A DNA stretch of 64,000 nucleotides from Paralvinella palmiformis (GCA_025642065.1 JAODUP010000486.1:538501-602500); one strand, 5' to 3'; shown: positions 45,077-57,444, counted from the first letter of the stretch. The notes: generated by a model not told the origin, from the letters alone. Numbers and translations are program-made.

Positions 45077-47479
45077 TAGTTAGAATTTAAAACAAAATCA
45101 GTTATATGCCATAATTACCGGATTTGTTCATTACTAATATTTATTCCGGAATTGCAACGTGTAAAGGTAAATTTTGTATTTATATAGATGTGTAATTAAC
45201 AATAAATAAACGCTGCATTATATTCGTTTTATTGCGTCTGTAATAGGTATCTTATCTTTGCGTCTGAATTAACTCATCTTTATATAAAACAATTAATAAA
45301 TTAAGTGTCTGTGTCAATGGACAGTAGGTATACATTATCCAATAATTTGTTCATCCATTGAGTAAACGGAGAAAAGGCTTTTTAGATTTCTGTCCCATTA
45401 TATGTTTGTCAAAGCGATGTAACGTGCAGATAAAGAATAGCAGCATATCCGTGACAACATCAAAACATTGTCTCCGTAATAGAAACAGGACAATGGGATA
45501 TCAGTCAAAATTAATATATTATATCGATGTAAAGAGAAGGCTAATTGCTGTGATATTTCAGGTTGTAATCCGTATAACAGATAAATAATTCACAATAAGG
45601 AACATGAACAAACTATATTATTAAAGATATCCCCAGATACTTTCTTTTTGAGAAGAAAGCTGAAGTTTGAAAATACCAAACAGTACAGGATAAATTGTGA
45701 CAGCATTTACTACAACCAAAATATTAACGTGAATGTAACCGATGGAATTGTGAAAAGAGGATGGTTAACATTTGGTAACATTTATTAGACATAACACAAT
45801 TCAAGGTTATTTATTATGTATATTGAAATGCGGAGAAAGTAGTTCGACTTAATATTGTTATGTATCTAAATGTTTTAGATCTTCCTGGACATCATCCAAT
45901 TGTCTTTGATTTGATTTATATAAGGTAGAGATCTCACTGTCCTGTTCATGTATTGGTATTACTAGTCTCTGACCACAACACTATATTAATGAGATAGGAT
46001 GTGAGCTAGTTTATAAACAATAGGTAAGCTGTAACATTAATGACCATGAATGTGATATAGCAAAATGCAATGATATAAGGATATCAATATCACGTTTTCA
46101 TGCAAACATCAGTTGAAAGTGAGGAGTAACACCCCCCCCCCCTGTTTATAATGCATGAGCACCTGTTTCAAAGAGCTGTAAATATAAATTCGCCATTCTG
46201 GAAACGAAACAACATTAAGGATGTTATATTTTATATTGAAGAAATGACAGCATTTAGAGTCTTTAAAATGACTACACAAAAAGCAATAATTCAAGATTAA
46301 CACGAAATTGGGAAACAGTTATCTAAATTCATTCTTAAGATAAAATAATTAACATATATGTGATTGCATACGGAAACAAAAGGACCCATATATAGTCAAC
46401 AAATGATCAGATCATAATTATTTTCCTATGTTATTCCAGGCCCCAATTCTAAAATATATTGTCCACATAACATTATTCTAATAGTTCAGATCAAAATAAG
46501 ATTTTGGCAAATCAGCGTTAAAAATATTAACTGTTGTAAAATTGAGATGCGAGATTAAGCGCACGTAGTGTCGGAGTAATCGAACACCCAACGTATTGAC
46601 CAAGATTTAGAAAGTACTGGTTGTATAAAAACAATTCAGTAAGACTTTATTCTGGTGATGAGTGGTGATCGTTCGTGTATAATAGTGTTTGTATTCGTGT
46701 GTCTATAAGAGTTATACCAACTCTATCATAAAGATTATTCAAAAGGACCAGTTGATGGAGTGTTATGCTAATTACTCGACTGTTGTAGTGTATGCATTTG
46801 AATATAACATTTTCTACAAACTAATTATGTACTGTCGATTAAAATATTATAGATCTTCTTAAAATTGTGTTAAATCTAAACAGATAAACATAAACCAAGG
46901 AACAAATGAAACAAACAAATAAAAAAACGAATTTGTTTTGCACAAAGTAACACACTAATACACTAATATACTAATACACTAATATACTAATACACTAATA
47001 CACTAATACATATGCTTCCATACCCAAACCATTATGTTTGTTGTTGTGTGTTTATTTTGATATTAATTTGGTTTTATTCCAATATTTTATCAATAAAATT
47101 AATAATCTACATTTGGTGATCTAATACACGATCAGAACATTGTTTATATGTCTAGTGCTGGTCGTTAATGAACAATAGGATCAATAAATATGACAACATC
47201 AATCACTGAGTCAACAATAACAATAGTTAACAATAATATAATTAATAATGAGTAAAGACACGTTATGTTGTATGATATCTAAAATGATAGACAACTTTTA
47301 ATTGATATATACATTATTAACCTGTTTTAAGGTAATGTATATATCAATTGTTAAATGCAGGTAGGTTATAATGTTACAGATAATTATGAATGATAATGAT
47401 AGGGAAGAGTGTAATGATAATAATGATGACTGAGATCACTACACACACCCTCACACATACGCGCACACACACGCACTCT

Positions 47480-47800
47480 TACTTACTTATCCTCTTCATC
47501 CCCAGTCGGACATAAGGCTACAACAACAATGTTAACTGTTGTTGTACTTTCCCTAATGTATTTATTTTTACGTGGTGGGGATGTTAGCCCACGTCCAACC
47601 TCCAACCTGGAGGACCAGGTGCTGGGTTTCGTCTGGCTCCTCCTCTGAGACCAGCCCGGCTTGTTTAAACATGCCAGAGGCTTAAACCCCACTGGTATAG
47701 CTTCCAGAGTCATTGAGACAAACAAGCCCCCCCCCACACACACACACACACAACCATCTGCAAGGTACCAGCACAAAGGGCGGCGCGCCCCCACTCACGC
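47480..47800 (+). repeat. Interspersed repeat R4, fuller copy
   Basis: GC-richer unit containing CCAGTCGGACATAAGGCTAC, GGTGGGGATGTTAGCCCACG and GAGGACCAGGTGCTGGGTTT, ending in poly-C and CA. A part is mirrored at 38385-38530. It looks like a short mobile element but no tRNA head or terminal repeats were identified. The minus-strand 103-codon frame across it is not supported as a gene. Confidence 0.5.
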
Positions 47801-48613
47801 ACACAAACACACACACACACACTCACACGTTCACATACAGCTAAAATAACCTTATCTGTACAATCATATTAATACACAATATATTAAGATAGTACATGAT
47901 GTATTCTCATTATATAAAGCCATATACAATATTTATTAATTCGGTTGATGTTTTCCTGCCTTTGGTCATCAATAATCCGCGGATTATTCTCAGATATTTC
48001 TTATATTTCATCTCTTATGAAGTCGGCCTTCATTTTCATGTGAATTAATAAAACAGAGAAATAATCTAACAAAAGACAAATACATTTTACTTTTATTCAC
48101 ATTAATGAAAATGTATTTGGTAATTCAAACATAACGAATGACGAGCCAATACTTAATTTTAAAATGTACCTTACTGCATAATGGACACAATTCATGGGAT
48201 ATGTCTGATGTATTAATATGATAATTTAATTAGATATGATCTGATATGATCCTCACGCATAGTTAATTGAAAATAACATAGGAATGTGTGCAATAGTTTA
48301 CTTTATAGAACTATATCCCGATTATACTTAAAGGGTATAATACCTTAAACAATCAAATGGTACACAATTTGGCACACTAATAATTAAAGTTTTAATTATA
48401 TACTAGATAAAGATATGGCTACATTAATCAAACCATAATTTATCTTGTTTGCATAATATCATGAAATTATTCCACATCATCTTCGATTATATATTGGATG
48501 TTTGAAGTAATTATGCAATAACAAACTTTAGGGATAGAAAATAATTTTATTTTCATCTTCAAGGTAGTGAATCCTTTCGTAAGGTTTAACAACAAATATT
48601 ATGAATGAAAATT

Positions 48614-48955
48614 TCACAATTTGTTTGTATCCACAGTTACACATGTTAGCGTGTCCGTTTCACAATCTTTAAACCTTCCGTAAAGAAATGTAGCCGCGAG
48701 GATGAGCCATAATGGTGAAGACAAACCACGTGATATCAGGAAGAAGACAGACGCTGATACGAGATTGACAAGACCGAGAGTTATTTCCAGAACTTGCCAT
48801 TTGTACGGAAACGACTTCAGCCAACCCATATTTATATCCCGTGCTGAACAGCTTCCTATTGAACACTCTACTGCTGTGAACTTCATCCATTTGACAACAT
48901 GGAAGCCATTTGTTAAGACCGGAAGCTTGTCAACACTAACAAGCCGTAAACACCA
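48614..48955 (-). pseudogene. Membrane-protein exon, copy 2 (right arm, 27-codon deletion)
   Basis: Open frame on the minus strand: upstream part VSVDKLPVLTNGFHVVKW, then MKFTAVECSIGSCSARDINM, the first membrane segment, and SPLWLILAATFLYGRFKDCE, ending VDTNKL with stop at 48614. Relative to copy 3 it lacks exactly 81 bp (27 codons), removing most of the second membrane segment. The deletion joins AAA to AAA, a microhomology junction, and is shared with copy 1. The flank at 48955-49125 is nearly identical to that of copy 3 (58815-58985). In frame, so a shortened protein is conceivable, but I favour a pseudogene. Confidence 0.55.
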
Positions 48956-49204
48956 TCACTGTGTCTGTAATACTGTTAGACAGCAGCTAACAATCTCTAA
49001 GAAGACAATTAATCCCAAAACATTGTTACCTTCTCGGGTATTAGTACCAATCAATTCTGATTAATGTCGTTGTAAATCAATCGTCATAACTTATCCGTTT
49101 AAATAATCCAATCGTTCTAGCCAGCATTACTTTTATTACAACCACCGCTTACATTGCTCTGTGTATATGTGGAAGAACTAATGAATCGATTAAAATAATC
49201 GGAG

Positions 49205-50040
49205 GTTGAATGTTTCATCAGAGATACCTATTTGGGTAGCTTGAGTTATGTGGACGACCTGTGTCTGCGTGCACCTAAAAAATGCTAAGTAAATGTGAGA
49301 AATCTGGTGAATAATATGATGTTATCTTCAATTCACAGACAAATCTTATACTGTATAACACCAATTATTAATATATTAACATTCCCCAACTTCATCTAAA
49401 TGGAGAATCACTACTGGTTCGGAAATGCGCTGTTGCCTTGGTCAGCCTATTGGCAGTGAAAATGTAAACAAAATCGCTTGTAATAATGTGTTACGTCATA
49501 TTGTGTGGAGAACAAATTATATTATGACTAGATTTGGGACTTGCACATTCATGTTCCAAGCATATTGTACCAGTTTCTATGGATCTCCATTATGACGTTT
49601 GAGTTCACCTGATATAAATGGACTATATGTTACTTGGAGAAAATGTGTTAGAAAAACATGGAATGTGTCACTTAGAACACATTGCAGACTTTTGAGACAT
49701 CTTGCCGTAAGGCAATGGCGTTCAATATGATCTAATGTCTAGATTCTTATCTTTTTATGATTCCATTCTCAATAGTAATAATGGATGTACTCGTTTTTGT
49801 TCATTTTATGTAAGTCATCAAGGTCTGCCATTGCAGAAAATGGAAGGATGTTATTGTCAAACTTTAATAAAAGGAACCTTTGTGAAATTCAAACTCTAAT
49901 GTTTCAAAAATATTTTCATTATAATGAAATCTGTAAAAACGAAGGTGATGTGCTAAAAGAATTGTGTCTTATAAGGAATAAAAGTCTTTTTATTGATTTC
50001 GATGTTAGAGAGATCCAGTTATTGATTGATTAGCTCTGTA
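49205..50040 (+). pseudogene. Non-LTR retrotransposon (LINE) 3' remnant, right arm
   Basis: Plus-strand mirror of 34786-35720. The active-site block reads GSLSYVDDLCLRAP (49235-49276), so this copy keeps the Y-x-D-D aspartates. C-terminal region WRKCVRKTWNVSLRTHCRLL lies around 49630-49690, and the terminal stretch ending FDVREIQLLID stops at 50031. Several frame changes and stops make it inactive. Confidence 0.65.
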
Positions 50041-50424
50041 CTGGCTAAGCCATGTCTTGATAGATGAATGATCGTTCTGTTCTTTTTCTGTCTTGTTTAT
50101 GTATTTCTACTTTATTATTACTGCTGTATATATACTATGTTGTTACGAAATAAATTATATATATTATTCTTTCCATCCTATTGTAGACATTCAACATAAC
50201 TGAAAGTATAAGATATATGTTTGGTGTGCATGACTTAAATAAAGAAAGGCATAGGAATAATAAATGTATTAAGGAAACAACCCATATTGTTGTTAGACCT
50301 AACATGAGATATTTCCTGTTATCACGAAACAGGATCAATGGTTTTTAGAACCTTCTTTGTTATATTATACAGGAAAGATAATAAAGAACTCAATATTCAC
50401 ATAATAGCATGAAAGGATAAATTT

Positions 50425-50429
<5 letters not shown>

Positions 50430-50494
<65 letters not shown>
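50430..50494. repeat. (TA)n microsatellite
   Basis: Pure TA repeat, mirror of 34208. Confidence 0.97.
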
Positions 50495-50497
<3 letters not shown>

Positions 50498-50780
50498 AAT
50501 GAAAATAAATCGTTAGATGATTAACATAATTGATTGTGTATAACAATAGACGGGATAGTTATGGTGCTTCTTCACTAATGTTTCAAACATCTACACGTAT
50601 AGAAATGTCTCGTGTAATAATAGACAGTTATGATTGATATGAATGTGACCGGGTACAAATATTATATTAAATACACTGTAATATATCGATCAATTTAGGA
50701 AGATAATGAATAATCAACATTTTACTGTAGTACTAATTGACCTATGGTTGTTTATGTTATGACTCTGAGTCAGGAAGAGG

Positions 50781-50976
50781 GCGCCTCCGTGGTCTAGCGG
50801 TAGCGTGCTGGACCACAGATCACTACCACCCGTGTTCGAATCCCGGCGTGGGCATATCTGAAGGTTGTTTCGTCTTTCACTTCGTCTCGTTACCTTTGGA
50901 GGTCGCTCGGCCCATTTAGCCTAACATGTGCACAAAAGTGGCCGTAAAACATCAATCATCATCATCATCATCATCT
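50781..50976 (+). mobile_element. SINE family 1, best-preserved copy, right arm
   Basis: GCGCCTCCG head with A box TGGTCTAGCGGTAG (50790-50803) and B box GTTCGAATCCC (50834-50844). The shared core TTTGGAGGTCGCTCGGCCCA follows, then GTGGCCGTAAAACATCAATC and an (ATC)n tail. It copies itself by using LINE machinery in trans, as tRNA SINEs do generally; the partner LINE is not identified. Mirror of 33785-33959. Confidence 0.92.
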
Positions 50977-51339
50977 GAGTTAGTAAGATGCTGATCATAA
51001 AACGAAACACAATTAACCTTTTATTAAATATTAGAAAGCACTAAGATATAATTGATCCATTAATTTCTTTAAATGGTACGAACAGTATACACTGACTCTA
51101 GGTATGATTATTGTTATATTTTATCAAATGTATCATATTAGACTAAGATTAATGTCGGGTTATGACCTTCTGGGATGTGTTATTTCATGCTTAGTGAAGT
51201 CGAACTGAAGTCACTTGAAATAAATTATTAGTTATGATGCGATATCTTGCTTTGAGTGTCTTAATATGAAGAAGAATAAAAAACATTAAACGTGTTTATT
51301 AGAGGACCAATATCAGTGTCTGATGACGTTGTGTCATAC

Positions 51340-51405
51340 AAACAAACAAACAAATAAATACACATACCAACAAACAGACAAACAAACAAACAAATAAACA
51401 GAAGA
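51340..51405. repeat. (AAAC)n microsatellite
   Basis: Mirror of the TTTG repeat at 29221. Confidence 0.95.
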
Positions 51406-51861
51406 AAAAAAGATAAGATTGTAAACATGTAGACACATACACAAACATAATAATCTTGAACAATAATAAGCTTTTTGTGTACCATTTCTTAACGGAATAT
51501 TATATAAATTATATAATGAAGGAAGAGGTTAATATTACTTAGTTGTATATATGAGGTAGTTATAATTGGAGAAGTAAATAGCCAAAATATTAATTATCCA
51601 CATGTTGAATCTAGATCATAAAGTACTCGTACTAGTTCAAAATAAGCAAATAATTTATGGATAATAGTTGTTTTCATTATTAATCAATCAATTATTAATC
51701 AATAATGTTGCTTTGCTAATACTTCAATATAACACAACAATATTAAAAGCCAATCAATCATGTTATCAGATGGACATTAAAGCTAAAGTTTGTAGTATTT
51801 AAATAGATGGTTATCTATATTTAGAGAGATAAACATCTGTGGGTAACCTAAGTCTCAATCA

Positions 51862-51930
51862 CACACGCACACACACCACACACACGCACTCTCTCTCTCT
51901 ATCTATCTATCTGTCTATCTATCGCTCTCG

Positions 51931-51984
<54 letters not shown>
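51862..51984. repeat. Compound (CA)n(CT)n(CTAT)n(CA)n microsatellite
   Basis: Successive simple repeats. The left-arm counterpart at 28650-28735 is a simpler GT run. Confidence 0.95.
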
Positions 51985-51986
<2 letters not shown>

Positions 51987-52678
51987 ATAGTACAAAATAA
52001 TCTCTGATTGTCATATCTGATGTTTACCAATGCATCTACATATAAATTATTAATAATTCGGTGTATTACAAGTGTAAAGATTGGGAAAAAGATTATAAAA
52101 ATAATGTTACCTTCAAATGACGATAATCGAATAAGGTGTAGAATATATTTCAATGCCAACCCATCTTTATAAATAATAGTTTTGTAAAAGGGATTTGTGG
52201 TGTGTGTGTGGGGGGAGTTCGTGTGAGTGTGTTATAAAAATGGTTAAGGCGCTGGCACAGTATTGTGTGTGTGATGATTTGGTACAGCTATTGCTTTTAA
52301 TATAAAAACAATCGAAGCCTTAATTTAAAGTGTCATAAATACCACATACACACAATTAATGATACTAGCAGTAGTGTATACGAGTTGAAATAATTAAATT
52401 TAAAAGGTACACCATTTTGGTTTCGAAAAATAAACTTGTACCAGTAATTGTCACAGATTAATGCATCAATAATGTAAATGAATGCAGCTCATCAAATTCT
52501 TCCAATTTAAACTGTAGCAGCTAATGGAGCCTGCATAATCGATAGATGAAGGAGACAAAATTCACAACAACACAGTACATGGCTATATTTAGCGCTTATT
52601 ACTTGCTGTGTTTTATTTCAACTTGGAAAAAATGTGTTCCGTGATAATAAAAGTAATTTCACACACCAGCAAACCATA

Positions 52679-52936
52679 ACACACACACGCACGGATGTAC
52701 GCACACTCTCACAGACACATGCTCTCACACACATACCTTTACAGAGAGGGGGGTGAGTGAGACACACACACACACACACACACACAACACACAACACACA
52801 CACAAACAAACACAGAGAAACAACACACACACAAAACGGCAGAAACACACACACACAACACACAACACAAACAAACACACAGACAAACAAACACACAGAG
52901 AGGGGGGAGGGAAACACACACACACACAAACACGCA

Positions 52937-53007
<71 letters not shown>

Positions 53008-53016
53008 AAGAGAGAG
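52679..53016. repeat. Compound (CA)n(AAACA)n(TA)n(GA)n microsatellite
   Basis: About 330 bp of simple repeat expanded relative to the short CT run at 27995 in the left arm. All cysteine/valine-rich or threonine/histidine-rich frames here are artefacts. Confidence 0.97.
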
Positions 53017-53604
53017 ACCAACCAAAAATACTAATGTGAAATATATATACGAAAACAATATTATTAGCATACTTGTGGGTCAAAAAGACAATTTAGATAA
53101 CTTAACCTGGAAAGTTGTTATCAGAAATGGCAACATTATAAGTCAGGACTAAATAGTTTTAATTTGGGAACTTACACTAGAAAGAAATGACAATCAAATA
53201 TTGTGATAAGAAGATTTACAGTACTTCAACCAGTACACAGTTAGTTGGTCTGAGGAATATGCTGCTGATCTTCATAAGACTGAGTAAGGATGACACGCCG
53301 CACGTTGAAGAACCTAATTCCACAAATTAACAAGACTTTATCGGACCATGACATATCAACAGTAATTTAACAACCCAGGTTGTGTTATATTCACCACCAA
53401 GAGGACTGGGTTCTGAGTTCAGTAGCTCACAGTGTGATAGTGTTTGTATGAAGAGAGATTCCTATCAATTTTATTGTGTCTTTTCTATTGGATCTGTCAC
53501 ATAAACATCAACAAATCCATGACATTATTGGACGGGTTAATATCGTGCTGAAGCAACACACACACGAATACACACAAACACACACGCACACACAGGTGTT
53601 TTCC

Positions 53605-53660
<56 letters not shown>

Positions 53661-53677
53661 ATATCTATCTATCTATC
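53605..53677. repeat. (CTAT)n microsatellite at outer edge of right arm
   Basis: Marks the switch from right arm to block D copy 2. Confidence 0.95.
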
Positions 53678-54007
53678 GATGATAAACCGCCTATAGCGAG
53701 TACTCTAAAAATTGTATTATTTATATTGATCTGTCCAATGATTGATTAGACATTCGATCATTGACTTGTATTTCTAATATAAAAGTGATCGATTTCCTGT
53801 CATTCATCTATCTACGAAGCGAACTATAACAAGCGGCAAGAGGTATGTTTGTATAATAAAAGTAATACTGGGAAGAACCTTAGGGACATTGATAGTCCCA
53901 AGATAAATGATAGTAATTACATTATGGCAAACGGAAACTGATACAAAATCTGTATCACACACATACACACACATATTATAAAACACATACTCAAACACAC
54001 ATACAAC

Positions 54008-54008
54008 A

Positions 54009-54083
<75 letters not shown>
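54008..54083. repeat. (CA)n(TA)n microsatellite
   Basis: Simple repeat abutting the left end of Tc1-like copy B. Confidence 0.95.
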
Positions 54084-54086
<3 letters not shown>

Positions 54087-55694
54087 TTGAAAACAAATAT
54101 GGAATATAATTTTATTGTTTGTTATTTCTCACTTAGAATTATGTTTTTCCAGCGAAAGTATCAGGATATGTGAATTTTATGTATTTATCGATATAATTAC
54201 CCTATGAGGAATATATTGATGCATTTGAAAGACAACGGATATCCTGGATAATCGTGAATTGCCAAAATGCTAAATATACAACATATGGGGCTGTTAAGTA
54301 ATGCATTAAATAAAGCAGGAATTTGTCAGGAAATCGACTTCAAACATTCTGATTATTTAGAGTGTTCAATGAGGTACACGATTCACAGTTCAATATTTCG
54401 TATGACCACCACGGGCATCGTACAGAGCTTGTACTCGTCGAGGCATGCTCTCAATAACGGTTGCCAGGGTTTGAAGGGGCAGAGCTTGCCATACTTCAGT
54501 GACTACCTGTCGCAGTTCCGCCAGATAAGTAGGCTCGTTGGCGCTTGCATTCATGGTGCGTGTTACTTCATACCACATGTTCTCTATAGGATTCATATCC
54601 GAAGACACTGCTGCCTATTTCATGTGTTCGATCCCTTCAGTTTCCATGAAATTGACCACTGTGCGAGCTCCGTGAGGCCTAGCGGTATCATATCAAATTA
54701 TGCCCAAATGTCATACGAGCAAATAGCAATAACTTTTCCTCCGGGATATGTAGGTACTGGTACTGATCCAGGTTTCCGTCGACAATGTTAAGATCACATT
54801 TTCCACCATGGTGGAAAATACCCCATATGGTAACTCCACCGCCCCCTGCTTGGACTGTAGGTACGATGTAATCTTCATTATAGGCCTCATGTTGCTGTCT
54901 ACGAACCCGGATACGACCATCTATCCAGTAAAGCAGGAATCTGGATTCATCGCTGAAGATGACATCTTGCCAATGACCTCGTCGCCAGCAGAGATGGTTT
55001 CTAGCCCAATCCATACGCGCCTGTCGATGTCTTTGTAACAAATAAGTTTCTTCGTGGGTCTCCTGGGGAAGTAACCTGCACGGATCAATCGCAGAGTTAC
55101 TAGCATTCTGGATACAGCGGTATTGGTGAACCGTAACCACTCAGCACGAAGGGTATTTGCTGATATGGTACGCCCATTTCGGCACAAACGTAGCAGATAA
55201 CGGTCTTCTCTTTCTGTTGTCTTACGATGACTTCCGGGTCTAGCTCTGGGTATGTTTACGCCCGTCTCACAATTTCTCTTAAGCACCTCTGAGACTGTTC
55301 CCTGTGCTATCCCAAAAGCTTGGGCAATGACCTTCTGTTTGGAACCCATAAGCCTCATGGCAAGAACTCGTCGATAAATTGCTTAATTAAAATGACGGAT
55401 CATGATTTGGTCAAATTCTGCCGGCACACCCGAGTACAACTAGAGATATCACTAGCTCTACCCCCTTATTTATAGTCTCAGATATCACGCAACATGGAAC
55501 TTGGGTGTTTTATTTGTCACCCACTCACTCAAAGCAATACCACGTATTGAAAATGAATGCCAAATTATTCGTCACGTATCAATGATTACGCTGATACCAC
55601 TAAACAGATCATAAATACTAGCCAACTGGTTGTAATATGCTGTTCCACAAAATAATGCAACAGATAAAAAGATATTCCATATTTATTTTCATGT

Positions 55695-55695
<1 letters not shown>
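54084..55695 (-). mobile_element. Tc1-like DNA transposon, copy B
   Basis: About 1.6 kb with inverted ends: GACTTGAAAACAAATATGGA at the left, and the complement of ACATGAAAATAAATATGG at the right. Both ends abut TA-repeat DNA, consistent with TA target use. Same family as copy A but in the opposite orientation. It splits block D copy 2; block D copy 1 has no insert at the matching place. Confidence 0.88.
54400..55410 (-). pseudogene. Tc1-like transposase, broken (copy B)
   Basis: Minus-strand pieces match copy A. A stop lies within the first ten codons (MIRHFN then TAA). The HTH region is GSKQKVIAQAFGIAQGTVSE and the second DNA-binding part RAEWLRFTNTAVSRMLVTLR. After a frameshift, the first catalytic block is VIFSDESRF. 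The second block region is disrupted by a stop where FVYQ would be, with a DTARPHGA remnant, and the third block is SSDMNPIENMWYE. Inactive. Confidence 0.85.

Positions 55696-55697
<2 letters not shown>

Positions 55698-55746
<49 letters not shown>
55698..55746. repeat. (TA)n microsatellite
   Basis: TA repeat abutting the right end of Tc1-like copy B. Confidence 0.95.
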
Positions 55747-55747
<1 letters not shown>

Positions 55748-56524
55748 CATCATATACACACACACATACACACATGGAGACACACACACACAGAGATTTT
55801 AAATATTGAAAATAGCTAACTTTATGCTAATTCTGGTCTTGTATTTGAAGCTCAATGTTGTAAGTTTATGTTAGACTTCATAACACTTATAACATTAAAG
55901 TCAACTGAAGATAAGATTTTCTTTTTCAGGGTCTATTAATGTTTGTTAGTGGGTTATGTAGAGAATAGTATTTTGTTAGTCTAGGGATTAATTCGTATCT
56001 GTAGGCATGTGTGTATGTGTGTGTGTTCGTGTGTGCATGTGCGCGTGTGTGCATGTTCGTTCGTTCGTGTTCATGTGTGCGTGTTCATGTGAGTGAGGGT
56101 ATTCCTATAGTAATGGGAGTTTCAGTTATTCAATGCAACACTATTAAAACTGTATATATTGAAAAGGTCAGTTTGTGCAAAGGGCAGGTATCATGAAGCG
56201 ACTACTGTTAAAATAGATAGCTTAAATGCTATTAAAATAACTGAAACATGTTCTAAAGCAGACCGTAATATCGTTGTAATTTCGGGGCTGTTAAAACTAT
56301 ATGTTAACATTTTCAAACCGGACATAGTGTCTGCTATTCAAAATATTGTTAGAATAACTTGTTTAAATGTTATTTATGACAAACAGACTAGAGTAAGCCT
56401 TGAATGCCATAGTACAAACTGGACATAACTGGACCTTGAAAAGATAGTTCTATTCCCAAATATAACTAAGGTGAATTTTATATGCATCTAGAGTTGTTAT
56501 ATAAAACACACGAACCAACGCGAG

Positions 56525-56690
56525 CTGTGCCCAATGCCACCGCTCGAGATGTGATGCAGCGTTTCTATCCCCGAGTCAGGAGTATTTGTAATGCTTTAAG
56601 TCATTTAAATGCTGGATAACCAGGCCAAATACCTAAATGGTGGCCCTTCAAAGACGCAAACAGTGCACGAAATATACACTGTTACTCAAT
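56525..56690 (+). pseudogene. Possible fossil of a Tc1/mariner-type HTH domain
   Basis: The frame TRAVPNATARDVMQRFYPRV, then RSICNALSHLNAG and a stop, resembles the first helix-turn-helix of Tc1-like transposases (T-A-R-x-V-x-x-x-F ... S-x-x-x-V/I-x-x-x-L). It is not the same subfamily as copies A and B. Short and decayed. Confidence 0.3.
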
Positions 56691-56699
56691 TTTTATCAT

Positions 56700-57120
56700 T
56701 CTTTGATACAGCAATTTTGTATACGACCTATAATTAAAAAAGAACGGCATTAGATGGTTTAACAACATAATTTATATCCCCAATTCAGTAAACATTGAGA
56801 GTTTGTTTATCAGGCTACTTTTAAACTGCCTTATATAATTCAACATCTGGAATCTTTTTTTCCTCCTTTCGGGAGATGTTTCAAAGTTGAAGAATAGAAT
56901 TTGGTCAAACAAAGGCCTTTGTTGTTCGGTTAATGACAGATATGATAGAGATGGTTGTGATATGGCTACACATATTATAAAGTTAGCTGTATTTAAACAC
57001 ATTATCAGTCATATTAATGCCATATTAATTATACAGTTATGACAGTCGGTCTGTAGTTTGATCAAAATGTATAATGAATGAAACAATTAGCAAAACAAGG
57101 CTAATTCATTTCTCTGTACG
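56700..57120. other. AT-rich DNA, nothing recognised
   Basis: A 76-codon minus-strand frame (ending at 56772) is not convincing. Confidence 0.5.
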
Positions 57121-57130
57121 TGCTTGTGTA

Positions 57131-57254
57131 TGCTTGTGTGTGTGTGTGTGTATGTGTGTGTGTGTGTGTGTGTGAGAGAGCGTGAATGTATGGGTGTGCG
57201 TATGTGTTTGTATATATATATATATATATTTCCGTTTGTGTGTGTGAGTGTACA
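57131..57254. repeat. (GT)n and (TA)n microsatellites
   Basis: GT run, short unique spacer, TA run, GT run. Confidence 0.93.
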
Positions 57255-57441
57255 ACAATAAAGGTATCAATAGAGACCACAATTTCGGCTCCTATAACAA
57301 CAAAATTAGTTAATAATATTATAATCAATAATCGATATATCGACGCCATGCTATGCAATGTCTTTAAAACAATAACTAGTTATTTAATCGTTTTAAGGTA
57401 ATGCATACATCTATAAAAGAACCCATGAAATTACGATGTAG

Positions 57442-57444
57442 CAC

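Larger units (their letters stand above)
44496..46102. repeat. Segmental block F, copy 2 (spacer)
   Basis: Direct duplicate of 22395-24215. Its right end joins the inner edge of the right arm at about 46102, right after TATCAATATCACGTTTTCAT. Confidence 0.85.
46105..53677 (-). repeat. Right arm of the large inverted duplication
   Basis: Reverse-complement counterpart of 27340-41390 but only 7.6 kb because it lacks three large segments found on the left. Sequence present here and missing on the left: about 530 bp at 48075-48605 and about 540 bp at 47113-47655. Confidence 0.88.
53605..56285. repeat. Segmental block D, copy 2
   Basis: Direct copy of 42222-43985 as described there, interrupted by a Tc1-like element at 54084-55695 that sits between TA repeats. 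Confidence 0.82.

Noticed and set aside
47483..47794. 103-codon minus-strand frame
   Set aside because: It spans an interspersed repeat with poly-C and CA runs; no protein-like motif.
50781..50850. tRNA gene
   Set aside because: It is the head of a SINE with core and (ATC)n tail and no proper cloverleaf ends.
52618..53152. Cysteine/valine-rich and histidine/threonine-rich frames up to 150 codons
   Set aside because: They follow compound CA, TA and GA microsatellites on both strands.
27340..53677. Inverted duplication as an assembly or fold-back read artefact
   Set aside because: The arms carry private insertions (Tc1, 4.2 kb and 2 kb segments), different microsatellite lengths and many substitutions, so they are not two readings of one strand. 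Long-read confirmation would still be needed.
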